31,173 nt of DNA from Streptococcus mitis (lineage in GTDB: Bacteria > Bacillota > Bacilli > Lactobacillales > Streptococcaceae), in contig NZ_JALDTZ010000019.1 of NCBI RefSeq assembly GCF_023109105.1, forward strand, positions 1 through 31,173. The letters run 5' to 3'. A program made the translations under genes and the position numbers. Below, one piece after another: positions 1 through 7,615 of the stretch; within the stretch, counting starts at the first letter, position 1, and each line of letters starts with the position of its first letter. The notes beneath the pieces are model-generated. The model ran no database searches. It was given only the letters and a program-made list of their open reading frames with translations, and was not told the origin of the DNA.

Positions 1-59
1 TGGTTCGTCTTGTTCAGTTTTCAAAGGTCTTTGTCACTCAATCTCTCTCAAGTGACAAC
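1..59 (-). other. pre-16S rRNA leader (rRNA operon continues off the left edge)
   Basis: On the minus strand, this stretch downstream of the rRNA promoter contains the segment CTTTGAAAACTGAACAAGAC, which resembles the boxA-like leader and spacer sequence of Firmicute rRNA operons. No mature 16S sequence is seen before the edge. The order comX, tRNA-Glu, rRNA is as I recall it for pneumococcal rRNA operons. The assignment is inference from the leader sequence and this order. Confidence 0.7.
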
Positions 60-65
60 TATATT

Positions 66-94
66 AGTATATCACAGTCGCTTTCGCTTGTCAA
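66..94 (-). promoter_or_regulatory. rRNA operon promoter
   Basis: On the minus strand, TTGACA (89-94) and TATACT (66-71) are separated by exactly 17 bp, a near-consensus sigma-A promoter. It lies between tRNA-Glu and the pre-16S leader and points toward the left edge. Transcription should start near position 59. Confidence 0.8.
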
Positions 95-153
95 CACTTT
101 CTTGAAACTTTTTTAAAACTTTTTTCATCAAGTGTTTCATCCGTAACATACCA

Positions 154-225
154 TAGTCCGTACGGGATTCGAACCCGTGTTACCGCCGTGAAAAGGCGGT
201 GTCTTAACCCCTTGACCAACGGACC
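154..225 (-). tRNA. tRNA-Glu (anticodon TTC)
   Basis: A 72-nt cloverleaf on the minus strand. The acceptor arm GGTCCGT pairs with ACGGACT, with a G-U at the first pair. The anticodon stem CCGCC/GGCGG encloses loop TTTTCAC with anticodon TTC. The T arm carries the conserved GGTTCGAATCC. The discriminator is A and the CCA end is not encoded. It has its own promoter upstream (251-278) and is followed by the rRNA promoter. Confidence 0.95.
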
Positions 226-250
226 TGAGTTGGTTTTTTCAACTCTTACT

Positions 251-278
251 ATTATACCGACTTTTTCTAACTTGTCAA
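251..278 (-). promoter_or_regulatory. tRNA-Glu promoter
   Basis: On the minus strand, TTGACA (273-278) and TATAAT (251-256) are spaced 16 bp. The start of transcription would fall about 20 bp before the tRNA. Both boxes are perfect sigma-A consensus, as expected for a stable-RNA gene. Confidence 0.85.
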
Positions 279-319
279 CTACTTTTTTATATTTTTTTTA
301 ATTATTTTTGCATAGCTTC

Positions 320-799
320 CTAGTGTGTACGGATGTCAAACTCTTTAAACACAATACGTAAGTCCCTTAGCACTCTTTGACGTCCTCGGAAGCGTTCATT
401 TCTTAAGACGCGTTCTAACTCTTCTTGTTTGTCTTTACTTTCTTTTCTTCTATAATTGCTTAGTGTCTCATGAAAGAGATAATAATCATCCAGCCAGAGT
501 CCTCCCTCACTGATACGATGGCTAATCTCACCTACTTCTTCATAGGGTTCTTTATCATATCTCCGTTTTTGACTTTCTTGCTTACGGATATAGTCTAGAA
601 TTCGATTCCGGAACTTAGTTTTGAAGTATTTCCTCAAACGAGAAATATCTTCTACCAACCCTTCTTCTTTACTAATCAATTCATATAAGCAAATCATTCC
701 CTCTTGGTCCCAATCCGATAGCTCCCATAAATGAAGGTAGTATTCATTTCTACACTTGTATACAATTCCTTGGACTTCTTCATATAATGTTTTAAACAT
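320..799 (-). CDS. comX: ComX, competence-specific alternative sigma factor (sigma-X)
   Basis: 159 aa. ComX directs RNA polymerase to the late competence promoters (cin-box genes) that encode DNA uptake and recombination proteins. The sequence matches pneumococcal ComX closely over its length, including YEEVQGIVYKCRNEYYLHLW at the N-terminus, the RNRILDYIRKQESQKRRYDK core, and the C-terminal helix-turn-helix RQRVLRDLRIVFKEFDIRTH. The ATG at 797-799 is preceded by the ribosome-binding sequence AAGGGG. The gene sits upstream of tRNA-Glu and an rRNA operon, as pneumococcal comX copies do. A candidate ComE-binding repeat lies about 60-90 bp upstream, which fits induction by the ComCDE pheromone system. 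Pneumococcus carries two comX copies; the other would be outside this window. I see no clear terminator before the tRNA promoter. Confidence 0.97.
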   Translation of the reverse strand: MFKTLYEEVQGIVYKCRNEYYLHLWELSDWDQEGMICLYELISKEEGLVEDISRLRKYFKTKFRNRILDYIRKQESQKRRYDKEPYEEVGEISHRISEGGLWLDDYYLFHETLSNYRRKESKDKQEELERVLRNERFRGRQRVLRDLRIVFKEFDIRTH

Positions 800-858
800 T
801 CTATTCCCCTTTCTAGATACAGTCTAACAGATTCAGAAACACTTTTGGACCTTTTCTT

Positions 859-888
859 CCATTCTGTCCCCTACACCGTCTCAACTGC
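859..888 (-). promoter_or_regulatory. candidate ComE-binding direct repeat for comX
   Basis: On the minus strand, GCAGTTGAG (880-888) and ACAGAATGG (859-867) are separated by 12 bp. This is the spacing and approximate sequence of ComE early-competence boxes; the second half is degenerate. A possible extended -10 (TGTTAGACT, about 821-829) lies downstream, before the comX ribosome-binding site. Assignment rests on the known architecture of comX promoters. Confidence 0.65.
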
Positions 889-893
889 ACAAA

Positions 894-916
894 AAAGAGA
901 GGGCATGCCTCTCTTT
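894..916 (-). terminator. rho-independent terminator of rpmG-secE-nusG
   Basis: A 9-bp stem AAAGAGAGG/CCTCTCTTT with a 5-nt loop. On the minus strand it is followed by a run of T. It lies 4 bp past the nusG stop and immediately upstream of the comX ComE box. Confidence 0.85.
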
Positions 917-920
917 GGGG

Positions 921-1457
921 TTATAATTCTGCAATTTGGTTTAGGTTTACTTCTGCAACTGTGTCATTACCAAACATAGAGATAATCATCTTCACTTTGT
1001 TGTTATCAATCTCTGTAATCTTACCAGTATAATCTGCAAAAGCACCATCAATAATACGTACAGTTTGACCAACCTCAACATCGAAATCAAATTCTTGAAC
1101 AGTTTGTCCCATAGATACCAAAATGTCACGAATTTCTTGTTCCAATAATGGAGTTGGTTTTGATCTATTCCCGTGTGATCCGACAAATCCTGTAACATTT
1201 GGTGTGTTTCGAACGACAAACCAAGCTTCATCTGTCATGACCATTTCTACAAGAACATAACCTGGAAAGCGATTTTCTTCTACTTCTTTTCTCTTTCCAT
1301 TTTTTTCAACTTGCACTGTTTGTGTTGGAATTTCAACACGTAAAATATTATCCAACATATTGTAGGTTTGTGCACGTTGCAATAGATTTTCTTTTACCTT
1401 ATTTTCATAACCAGAATAAGTTTGTAAAACAAACCACCCTTTATCAAAACTATCCAT
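921..1457 (-). CDS. nusG: NusG transcription elongation/termination factor
   Basis: 178 aa, usual length. NusG binds the RNA polymerase clamp and modulates pausing, termination and transcription-translation coupling. The N-terminal NGN domain spans about residues 5-115 (GWFVLQTYSGYENKVKENL; NRFPGYVLVEM; VVRNTPNVTGFVG). The C-terminal KOW domain covers about 125-175 (VGQTVRIIDGAFADYTGKI). I chose the ATG at 1455-1457 (MDSFDKGW) rather than an in-frame ATG five codons upstream. The upstream ATG lies inside the ribosome-binding sequence GAAAGGA that serves the later one. It is the last gene of rpmG-secE-nusG and is followed directly by a terminator. The same small cluster occurs in other streptococci. 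Confidence 0.98.
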   Translation of the reverse strand: MDSFDKGWFVLQTYSGYENKVKENLLQRAQTYNMLDNILRVEIPTQTVQVEKNGKRKEVEENRFPGYVLVEMVMTDEAWFVVRNTPNVTGFVGSHGNRSKPTPLLEQEIRDILVSMGQTVQEFDFDVEVGQTVRIIDGAFADYTGKITEIDNNKVKMIISMFGNDTVAEVNLNQIAEL

Positions 1458-1511
1458 GATATTTCCTTTCATAAATAGAAGATTTCTAGTGTAATTAACT
1501 CCACTAACCTT

Positions 1512-1688
1512 CTAAAAAATGTTAATAAATCGAATCAAACCTGAAACAATCAACTGGTCAAAAATGTAAATAATTACTACAAAGAAAGCAGTGTATTCCA
1601 TGATAGAACGAAAATCTCTCCAGCTTTCCTTGCGAGTTGGCCATGTTGTGTCTTTAAGAAGTCTAAAAATATCTCCAATAAAACGCAT
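1512..1688 (-). CDS. secE: SecE preprotein translocase subunit
   Basis: 58 aa. SecE is the essential small membrane subunit that clamps SecY in the SecYEG protein-export channel. The translation begins MRFIGDIFRLLKDTTWPTRK and contains the conserved amphipathic segment (TWPTRKESWRDF). One transmembrane helix follows at about residues 33-55 (AFFVVIIYIFDQLIVSGL). This is the single-TM short form found in Firmicutes. The ATG at 1686-1688 has AGGAG upstream. It starts 9 bp after rpmG and is followed 54 bp later by nusG. Confidence 0.96.
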   Translation of the reverse strand: MRFIGDIFRLLKDTTWPTRKESWRDFRSIMEYTAFFVVIIYIFDQLIVSGLIRFINIF

Positions 1689-1697
1689 CGCTCTCTC

Positions 1698-1850
1698 CTA
1701 TCTCGTTTCTCTGTGTGTAGTGTACTTACCACAATGCTTACAAAATTTATTTACTTCTAGTCGTGTTGGCTTGGGATTTCCGCTGATTTTAATTGAATAG
1801 TTTCTCGAACCACAAACCGCACAAGCTAGGCTTGCTTTTTTTAGTGCCAT
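1698..1850 (-). CDS. rpmG: 50S ribosomal protein L33, zinc-binding form
   Basis: 50 aa. The protein begins [18 protein letters not shown]. Two CxxC pairs (CAVC and CKHC) form a zinc ribbon, so this is the zinc-containing (C+) L33 type. The ATG at 1848-1850 has GGAGG 5 bp upstream. It is the first gene of the rpmG-secE-nusG operon, with a strong promoter at 1869-1897. Confidence 0.96.
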   Translation of the reverse strand: MALKKASLACAVCGSRNYSIKISGNPKPTRLEVNKFCKHCGKYTTHRETR

Positions 1851-1868
1851 AACGCCTCCATCTTATCT

Positions 1869-1897
1869 ATTATAACAAGAAAGCTAGGCTTTGACAA
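1869..1897 (-). promoter_or_regulatory. promoter of rpmG-secE-nusG
   Basis: On the minus strand, TTGTCA (1892-1897) and TATAAT (1869-1874) are spaced 17 bp. The -35 box is only 5 bp beyond the pbp2A stop codon, so there is no room for a pbp2A terminator. Read-through from pbp2A into this operon is possible. Confidence 0.8.
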
Positions 1898-1902
1898 GCA
1901 TC

Positions 1903-4098
1903 TTATCGAAATAGATTGACTACCGAATCCCATATTGTTTGAGCCTTTTCTTTAATCTTCGCATCCGAGATAGCCCGACTAGCCTCATCTACTAGACTTT
2001 GCGCACGTCCTCGAATATCAGACAAATTATCATCTGTCTGGCTATTATCATTAGTTTGTACTTGTCTTTTTGTGTTAGCTGGTGCAATTCCATTTTTCTT
2101 ATATGCATTTTCAACTGTAAAGGTACTTCCTGGGGTATAAGGTAAAATGGTATTTGCAATATTTCTGAAGACATGAGCTGCACCGTTTGAAGTAGATCCT
2201 GCTAGATAGTGATTTTCATCAGTGGTCGGAAAACCAAGCCAGTGACTAATCACTACATCTGGAGTATAACCAATTACCCACTGGTCACTTGTGTATTCTG
2301 GATTGAAAACTGCTTCGGTTGTACCAGTTTTCCCTGCCATGACATAGTCTGCAGGCGATGAACTAATTCCCGTTCCGTTGGTGAATGTACCCAACATCAT
2401 ACTGGTCATCTTGTCAGCCACAGACTTATCAATCACCCGTTTTTGTGAATTTTTATGGCTGGCAATAACCTGACCACTAGCATTTTCAATTATACTAATA
2501 AAATGAGCTTCAGGCATTAATCCTTCATTTGCAAAGGCAGCATATGCTTGAGCCATTTGCAGAGGATTGGTTTCAACACCGCTTCCCAAGGCGACGCCAA
2601 GAACACGATCGACCTTTTCCATGTTGAGTCCGAATTTTTCGCCCGCCTCAAAAGCCTTATCAACGCCCAAATCATTAACAGTGGCAACAGCGGGCAGATT
2701 AAGCGATTCTGCCAAGGCTTGATACATGGGAACTTCTCGACTCGTTTTGATTCCTGCATAGTTATCAACCTTATAGCTGTCATACTGCATGGTATGGTTA
2801 TCCAACTTCTTATTCAAAGCCCAGCCTGCTTCAACTGCTGGCGTATAAACAACTAAAGGCTTAATTGTAGAACCAGGGCTACGTTTTGATTGAGTTGCAT
2901 AATTGAAATTCCGGAATCCAGTCTTATCATTGTCAGCAATCCGACCGACAACCCCACGAACTCCCCCTGTTTTCGGTTCAAGAGCTACACTTCCTGATTG
3001 AGCAAATGTTCCATCCTCTGCCCTCGGAAATAGCGATGTATTTTCATAGACAACCTGCATATTTGCTTGATAGTTTTGGTCCAGCTCTGTATAAATGCGG
3101 TAGCCATTATTGACAATTTCTTCCTCTGTTAGATTATACTTGGAAACGGCTTCGTTAACCACCGCATCAAAGTAAGAAGGATAGCGGTAATCTGAGATTT
3201 TTCCTTCATACTTATCGTGCAATTGCGAAGTCATATCAACTTCTGCTGCTTCGGTTTCTTGATTTTTATCAATATATCCTGCTGCAACCATATTCTGCAA
3301 AACAGTATCGCGCCGATTGGTAGAATCTTCTACGGAGTTTAAGGGATTATACAGTTCCGGCCCCTTGAGCATCCCTGCCAGAGTTGCAGCTTGATCCAAA
3401 CTCACTTCTGATGCAGAAACTCCAAAGTATTTCTTACTCGCATCTTCTACACCCCACACACCATTTCCAAAATAAGCATTGTTAAGGTACATGGTTAAGA
3501 TCTGATCCTTACTATATTTTTTTGTTAATTCTAAGGCAAGGAAGAATTCTTTCGCTTTTCTCTCAACAGTTTGATCCTGTGACAAATAGGCGTTTTTAGC
3601 TAGCTGCTGGGTAATAGTAGATCCACCACCTGAACGTCCAGCAGTGACAATAGCCAAGAAGAAACGACCATAGTTAATTCCATCATTTTTATAGAAAGAA
3701 CGGTCTTCTGTCGCAATAACAGCATTCTGCAAAATTTTACTGATATCAGTCAATTCAACATAGGTTCCCTTTTGACCAGACAAGGCACCAGCCTCTTTTT
3801 CTTCACGGTCAAAAATGATAGTCCGAGTTTTCAAGGCGTTTTGCAAATCGTTAACATTGGTTGACTTAGCTACAGCAAACAAATAGGTTCCAACTAGCAA
3901 GCCTGCACTCAAACCTAGTATAAGGACAATCTTTGTTAGATGATAGCGACGCCAGAATTTTCGAATCGGACCCACTTGGGCTAATTTTTTTCTATCACTG
4001 CGAGAACGACGTAAGCCAGTAGAATCAGAATCCTCTGATTCACTTGTTTCTTTTTTAAAAAGAGAAAGAAATTTCTCAAATAATTTATCTAATTTCAT
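1903..4098 (-). CDS. pbp2A: PBP2a, class A (bifunctional) penicillin-binding protein
   Basis: 731 aa. It polymerises glycan strands and cross-links peptidoglycan outside the membrane. A charged cytoplasmic N-terminus (1-52) leads to one transmembrane segment at about 56-76. The GT51 glycosyltransferase domain (about 95-275) has catalytic Glu131 in EDRSFY and the GGSTITQQLAKN motif. The transpeptidase domain has SxxK at S410-T-I-K413, SLN at 465-467 and KTG at 590-592. The C-terminal tail (about 670-731) is polar and rich in Asn, Asp and Gln. No Shine-Dalgarno sequence precedes the ATG at 4096-4098. The best promoter puts the transcript start on the A of that ATG, so the message may be leaderless. 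I made no comparison for resistance-associated substitutions. Confidence 0.97.
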   Translation of the reverse strand: MKLDKLFEKFLSLFKKETSESEDSDSTGLRRSRSDRKKLAQVGPIRKFWRRYHLTKIVLILGLSAGLLVGTYLFAVAKSTNVNDLQNALKTRTIIFDREEKEAGALSGQKGTYVELTDISKILQNAVIATEDRSFYKNDGINYGRFFLAIVTAGRSGGGSTITQQLAKNAYLSQDQTVERKAKEFFLALELTKKYSKDQILTMYLNNAYFGNGVWGVEDASKKYFGVSASEVSLDQAATLAGMLKGPELYNPLNSVEDSTNRRDTVLQNMVAAGYIDKNQETEAAEVDMTSQLHDKYEGKISDYRYPSYFDAVVNEAVSKYNLTEEEIVNNGYRIYTELDQNYQANMQVVYENTSLFPRAEDGTFAQSGSVALEPKTGGVRGVVGRIADNDKTGFRNFNYATQSKRSPGSTIKPLVVYTPAVEAGWALNKKLDNHTMQYDSYKVDNYAGIKTSREVPMYQALAESLNLPAVATVNDLGVDKAFEAGEKFGLNMEKVDRVLGVALGSGVETNPLQMAQAYAAFANEGLMPEAHFISIIENASGQVIASHKNSQKRVIDKSVADKMTSMMLGTFTNGTGISSSPADYVMAGKTGTTEAVFNPEYTSDQWVIGYTPDVVISHWLGFPTTDENHYLAGSTSNGAAHVFRNIANTILPYTPGSTFTVENAYKKNGIAPANTKRQVQTNDNSQTDDNLSDIRGRAQSLVDEASRAISDAKIKEKAQTIWDSVVNLFR

Positions 4099-4104
4099 GC
4101 GTTT

Positions 4105-4133
4105 ATTTTATCATCTTCATCATAGGAAGACAA
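4105..4133 (-). promoter_or_regulatory. pbp2A promoter, predicted leaderless start
   Basis: On the minus strand, TTGTCT (4128-4133) and TAAAAT (4105-4110) are spaced 17 bp. Seven bases downstream of the -10 box is the A of the pbp2A start codon (4098). No ribosome-binding site lies between. Confidence 0.55.
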
Positions 4134-4169
4134 GAATTTAGCTATTTCCTATCCAAATGGGGCTTTTTT

Positions 4170-4178
4170 TGTTACAAT
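4170..4178 (+). promoter_or_regulatory. extended -10 promoter of the pseudouridine synthase gene, predicted leaderless start
   Basis: TG-T-TACAAT forms an extended -10 element (TACAAT at 4173-4178). The expected transcript start, 7 bp downstream, is 4185, the A of the ATG. There is no good -35 box and no Shine-Dalgarno sequence. Confidence 0.55.
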
Positions 4179-4184
4179 ATCTGT

Positions 4185-5060
4185 ATGCAATTCACATTTA
4201 CATTACCAGACTCTCTACCTCAAATGACGGTAAAGCAATTACTTGAGGAACAACTCCTCATCCCTAGAAAAATCCGTCATTTTTTGAGAATCAAGAAACA
4301 TATTTTGATAAATCAAGAAGAAGTCCACTGGAACGAAATCGTAAATCCTGGAGATGTTTGCCAGTTAACTTTTGACGAGGAAGATTATCCCGAAAAAGAA
4401 ATTCCTTGGGGCAACCCAAACCTCGTTCAGGAAGTTTATCAAGATCAACACTTAGTTATTGTGAACAAACCAGAGGGGATGAAAACGCATGCTAATCAGC
4501 CAAACGAAATTGCTCTTCTTAACCATGTCAGTGCCTACGTTGGCCAAACCTGCTATGTCGTTCATCGTCTGGACATGGAAACCAGCGGTTTAGTTCTCTT
4601 TGCCAAAAATCCTTTTATCCTGCCTATTCTCAATCGCTTATTGGAGAAAAAAGAGATTGCTAGAGAATATTGGGCACTTGTTGACGGAAACATAAAAAGC
4701 AAAGAACTTGTTTTCAAAGACAAAATTGGGCGTGATCGCCATGACCGCAGAAAACGAGTAGTTGATACAAAGAATGGGCAATATGCTGAAACGCATGTAA
4801 ACAGATTAAAGCAATTTCCCAACAAAATAACCCTTGTCCGTTGCAAACTAAAGACAGGGCGAACCCATCAGATTCGTGTCCACCTTTCTCATCATAACTT
4901 CCCCATCTTGGGTGACCCTCTCTATAATAGTAAACCAAAGACAAGTCGGCTTATGCTTCATGCCTTTCGACTTTCCTTTACCCATCCGCTTACTTTAGAG
5001 AAATTAAGCTTCACTACTCTTTCAGATACTTTTGAAAAAGAATTAAAAAAGAATGGATGA
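4185..5060 (+). CDS. RluA/RluD-family rRNA pseudouridine synthase
   Basis: 291 aa. It isomerises uridine to pseudouridine in structured RNA, probably 23S rRNA; the exact site cannot be read from sequence. The N-terminal 70 residues look like an S4-type RNA-binding domain (TVKQLLEEQLLIPRKIRHFLR; VNPGDVCQLTF). The catalytic domain starts near 85 (VYQDQHLVIVNKPEGMKTH) and carries the family motif HRLD at 127-130 with catalytic Asp130 in HRLDMETSGLVLFAKN. TGRTHQIRVH lies at 224-233 and GDPLY at 243-247. It is a lone plus-strand gene between two minus-strand blocks. Its own terminator overlaps the stop codon. The start lacks a ribosome-binding site and lies 7 bp from a -10 box. Confidence 0.92.
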   Translation: MQFTFTLPDSLPQMTVKQLLEEQLLIPRKIRHFLRIKKHILINQEEVHWNEIVNPGDVCQLTFDEEDYPEKEIPWGNPNLVQEVYQDQHLVIVNKPEGMKTHANQPNEIALLNHVSAYVGQTCYVVHRLDMETSGLVLFAKNPFILPILNRLLEKKEIAREYWALVDGNIKSKELVFKDKIGRDRHDRRKRVVDTKNGQYAETHVNRLKQFPNKITLVRCKLKTGRTHQIRVHLSHHNFPILGDPLYNSKPKTSRLMLHAFRLSFTHPLTLEKLSFTTLSDTFEKELKKNG

Positions 5061-5077
5061 TCGTGTCATCCATTTTT
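5052..5077 (+). terminator. terminator of the pseudouridine synthase gene
   Basis: A perfect 9-bp stem AATGGATGA/TCATCCATT with a 5-nt loop, followed by T. The upstream arm includes the stop codon of the gene. Confidence 0.85.
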
Positions 5078-5086
5078 CCATATAAG

Positions 5087-5114
5087 AAAAGCAAGACCAA
5101 GAGGCCTTGCTTTT
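5087..5114 (-). terminator. terminator of gap, possibly bidirectional
   Basis: Arms AAAAGCAAG (5087-5095) and CTTGCTTTT (5106-5114) form a 9-bp stem with a short CC/GG extension inside. There are T residues on both sides. It lies 14 bp past the gap stop codon. Confidence 0.75.
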
Positions 5115-5128
5115 TATCGACTCATGAA

Positions 5129-6136
5129 TTATTTAGCGATTTTTGCGAAGTATTCAAGAGTACGAACAAGTTGTGCAGTGTATGACATTTCGTTGTCGTA
5201 CCATGATACAACTTTAACCAATTGTTTACCGTCAACGTCAAGAACTTTAGTTTGAGTTGCGTCAAACAATGAACCGTAAGACATACCTAGGATATCTGAA
5301 GATACGATTGGATCTTCAGTGTATCCGTATGATTCGTTTGAAGCTGCTTTCATAGCTGCGTTCACTTCATCAACAGTAACGTTCTTTTCAAGAACTGCTA
5401 CCAACTCAGTTACAGAACCTGCTGGAACAGGAACACGTTGAGCAGCTCCGTCCAATTTACCGTTCAATTCTGGGATTACAAGACCGATAGCTTTTGCAGC
5501 ACCAGTTGAGTTAGGAACGATGTTTACAGCACCAGCGCGAGCACGGCGAAGGTCACCACCACGGTGTGGTCCGTCAAGAATCATTTGGTCACCAGTGTAA
5601 GCGTGGATAGTAGTCATCAATCCTTCTACAACACCAAAGTTGTCTTGAAGAGCTTTAGCCATTGGAGCCAAGCAGTTTGTAGTACATGAAGCACCTGAGA
5701 TAACTGTTTCAGTACCGTCAAGAACGTCGTGGTTAGTGTTGAATACAACTGTTTTAACGTCGTTTCCACCAGGAGCAGTGATAACAACTTTTTTAGCTCC
5801 ACCTTTAAGGTGTTTTTCAGCTGCTTCTTTCTTAGCAAAGAAACCAGTAGCTTCAAGAACGATTTCTACACCGTCAGTAGCCCAGTCGATTTGTTCTGGA
5901 TCACGTTCAGCAGAAACTTTAACGAATTTACCGTTAACTTCAAATCCACCTTCTTTAACTTCAACAGTACCGTCGAAACGACCTTGAGTTGTGTCGTATT
6001 TCAACAAGTGTGCAAGCATAACTGGATCTGTAAGGTCGTTGATGCGTGTAACTTCAACACCTTCTACGTTTTGGATACGACGGAAAGCAAGACGACCGAT
6101 ACGTCCGAAACCGTTAATACCAACTTTAACTACCAT
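5129..6136 (-). CDS. gap: glyceraldehyde-3-phosphate dehydrogenase (NAD, phosphorylating)
   Basis: 335 aa, full family length. It converts glyceraldehyde-3-phosphate, NAD and phosphate to 1,3-bisphosphoglycerate in glycolysis. The Rossmann motif [10 protein letters not shown] is at the N-terminus. The catalytic Cys is in SGASCTTNC at about residue 151, with the partner His in [10 protein letters not shown] at about 178. WYDNEMSY is at the C-terminus. The ATG at 6134-6136 (MVVKVGING) has AAGGAGG 9 bp upstream. A longer reading frame extending 24 codons upstream has no support. The gene is monocistronic: promoter at 6223-6251 and terminator at 5087-5114. Codon use is strongly biased, as expected for a very highly expressed gene. 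Confidence 0.98.
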   Translation of the reverse strand: MVVKVGINGFGRIGRLAFRRIQNVEGVEVTRINDLTDPVMLAHLLKYDTTQGRFDGTVEVKEGGFEVNGKFVKVSAERDPEQIDWATDGVEIVLEATGFFAKKEAAEKHLKGGAKKVVITAPGGNDVKTVVFNTNHDVLDGTETVISGASCTTNCLAPMAKALQDNFGVVEGLMTTIHAYTGDQMILDGPHRGGDLRRARAGAVNIVPNSTGAAKAIGLVIPELNGKLDGAAQRVPVPAGSVTELVAVLEKNVTVDEVNAAMKAASNESYGYTEDPIVSSDILGMSYGSLFDATQTKVLDVDGKQLVKVVSWYDNEMSYTAQLVRTLEYFAKIAK

Positions 6137-6222
6137 TAGTGATTTCCTCCTTATGAAAATCATGAAATTTTTATTGTGAAAAGAGTAACTTGAATCACTA
6201 CAAATCACCTTTCAACAAACCT

Positions 6223-6260
6223 ATTATATAACTATTTGAGTTGAATTGCAAGCGCTGGCC
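6223..6260 (-). promoter_or_regulatory. gap promoter with overlapping cre-like site
   Basis: On the minus strand, TTGCAA (6246-6251) and TATAAT (6223-6228) are spaced 17 bp. The stretch TTGCAAGCGCTGGCC (6246-6260, plus-strand reading) fits the degenerate cre pattern WTGNAANCGNWNNCW at 14 of 15 positions and overlaps the -35 box. Binding of CcpA there would affect gap directly; this is inference. Confidence 0.65.
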
Positions 6261-6313
6261 TTGATTTTCTATGTCAGTTTCTTTTTGATAGAAAGCCTCT
6301 GTAATTTCTTTCC

Positions 6314-7615
6314 CTACTCATAGCGTAAGGATTCTACAGGATCCATTTTACTAATCTTACGTGCTGGGAAGTAGGCTGATACATAGCCAAGCAATAGAGC
6401 GAAAACTAGAGTTCCTAAAACAGATAAAAGATTTAATTCAAAAACCTTAGTGATGGATGGGTAAAAGTGACTTACAATCGCATTCGCCAAACTTCCCACT
6501 CCTTGTGCAACCAAGAAGGCTAGTAGCAAGGCGATTCCTACAATCCAGATAGCCTCGTAAATAAAAATTCCTTTGACATCACGATTCTGATACCCAACTG
6601 CCTTCATGACACCTATTTCCTTAGAACGTTGCATGATATTGATGTAAATAATGATACCAATCATGACCGCCGCTACCACAATAGCTTGTGAGGAAAGTAC
6701 AATCAATAATCCCTGAATGACACGAATAAAGGTAATCACAATATCAAGAACTCTCTGTTGAGAAATAACTGTATACTTCTTATTTTTCTGTAATTCTTCT
6801 GTTACCACTTTTGTCTGTGATGGATCTTTGAGTTCCAAGATAAAATAAGATACAGCTTTTGTAAATCCAGCTTCTTTCAAAATGGATTCCATTTGATAGG
6901 CTGGCATAAAACTGTTACTGTCCTCCATATCATCTTCATCATTGATCACACGCACAATATGAGTTTGAAATTGAGAATTCTTGCTACCTTCAGCACCATT
7001 TTCTACAATACTTACCGATACTGTTTTGCCTATAACATCACTAGCTGTCAGATTTTTCCCTGTTTGTTCATTCCAATTTTTAAGCAAACTCATCGGAATC
7101 GTTAATCCCTGCTCGTTAACATCCGTATAAAGAGAGCCTGCTAGCACTTTTTCTTTTTCATTGCTACTAACAGAAATACTTGTATCTTCATATAAACTCA
7201 CGACTTGAGCATAAGAAGGCATGGCTTGGCTAAAATCCACTTCTTGTCCGTCTATGCTAATCTTTGACATGCTCATGCTAAAAGGGCTTTCTAGATATTT
7301 AATATTTTCTTTCCCAATCGTGTCTGTGATGTAGTTCTTATCATCTTGGTTCAGGAAACCTCGGCCAGTAACGCTGGAATTCAGTGCAATCTGAACTTGG
7401 GAAGGAAGCTTGCCACTGTTGGTATTTTCATCGATCATCGAAATCAAGGCATTTCCTAGACCAAAAGAAATCAACACGCCTACAAAACCAATCGAGGTTG
7501 CCACCGCAATTAGTAAGTTGCGCCACTTTCTTTCCATAAAGTTACTCAAAGAAAGTTTGAATTTATTTTTAAAGGATAATCCTTTATTTTTTGACTTCTT
7601 CAACGACTTCACCAT
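6314..7615 (-). CDS. ABC transporter permease, FtsX/MacB type
   Basis: 433 aa. It is the membrane half of an export-type or mechanotransmission ABC system with the ATPase encoded just upstream. One transmembrane segment lies at about 33-57 (NLLIAVATSIGFVGVLISFGLG), followed by a large extracellular domain (about 60-295). Three more helices follow at about 302-328, 354-378 and 394-416. The C-terminus ends in the FtsX-domain signature PARKISKMDPVESLRYE. The start overlaps the ATPase gene by 32 bp; its ribosome-binding site is poor, and a start a little downstream is possible. The substrate is unknown. Related pairs export bacteriocins or peptides, or confer resistance to them; nothing nearby names the cargo. 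Confidence 0.88.
   Translation of the reverse strand: MVKSLKKSKNKGLSFKNKFKLSLSNFMERKWRNLLIAVATSIGFVGVLISFGLGNALISMIDENTNSGKLPSQVQIALNSSVTGRGFLNQDDKNYITDTIGKENIKYLESPFSMSMSKISIDGQEVDFSQAMPSYAQVVSLYEDTSISVSSNEKEKVLAGSLYTDVNEQGLTIPMSLLKNWNEQTGKNLTASDVIGKTVSVSIVENGAEGSKNSQFQTHIVRVINDEDDMEDSNSFMPAYQMESILKEAGFTKAVSYFILELKDPSQTKVVTEELQKNKKYTVISQQRVLDIVITFIRVIQGLLIVLSSQAIVVAAVMIGIIIYINIMQRSKEIGVMKAVGYQNRDVKGIFIYEAIWIVGIALLLAFLVAQGVGSLANAIVSHFYPSITKVFELNLLSVLGTLVFALLLGYVSAYFPARKISKMDPVESLRYE

Noticed and set aside
227..245. GAGTTG/CAACTC hairpin with a T-rich loop, considered as the comX terminator
   Set aside because: It lies downstream of the tRNA-Glu promoter -10 box and so belongs to the tRNA leader; a terminator there would block the tRNA.
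1591..1800. 69-codon plus-strand reading frame opposite secE and rpmG
   Set aside because: It overlaps two clear essential genes on the other strand, has no ribosome-binding site, and resembles nothing.
6137..6208. 24-codon N-terminal extension of GapA
   Set aside because: The extension spans the gap leader. The AAGGAGG site and the family N-terminus ([11 protein letters not shown]) both point to the start at 6136.
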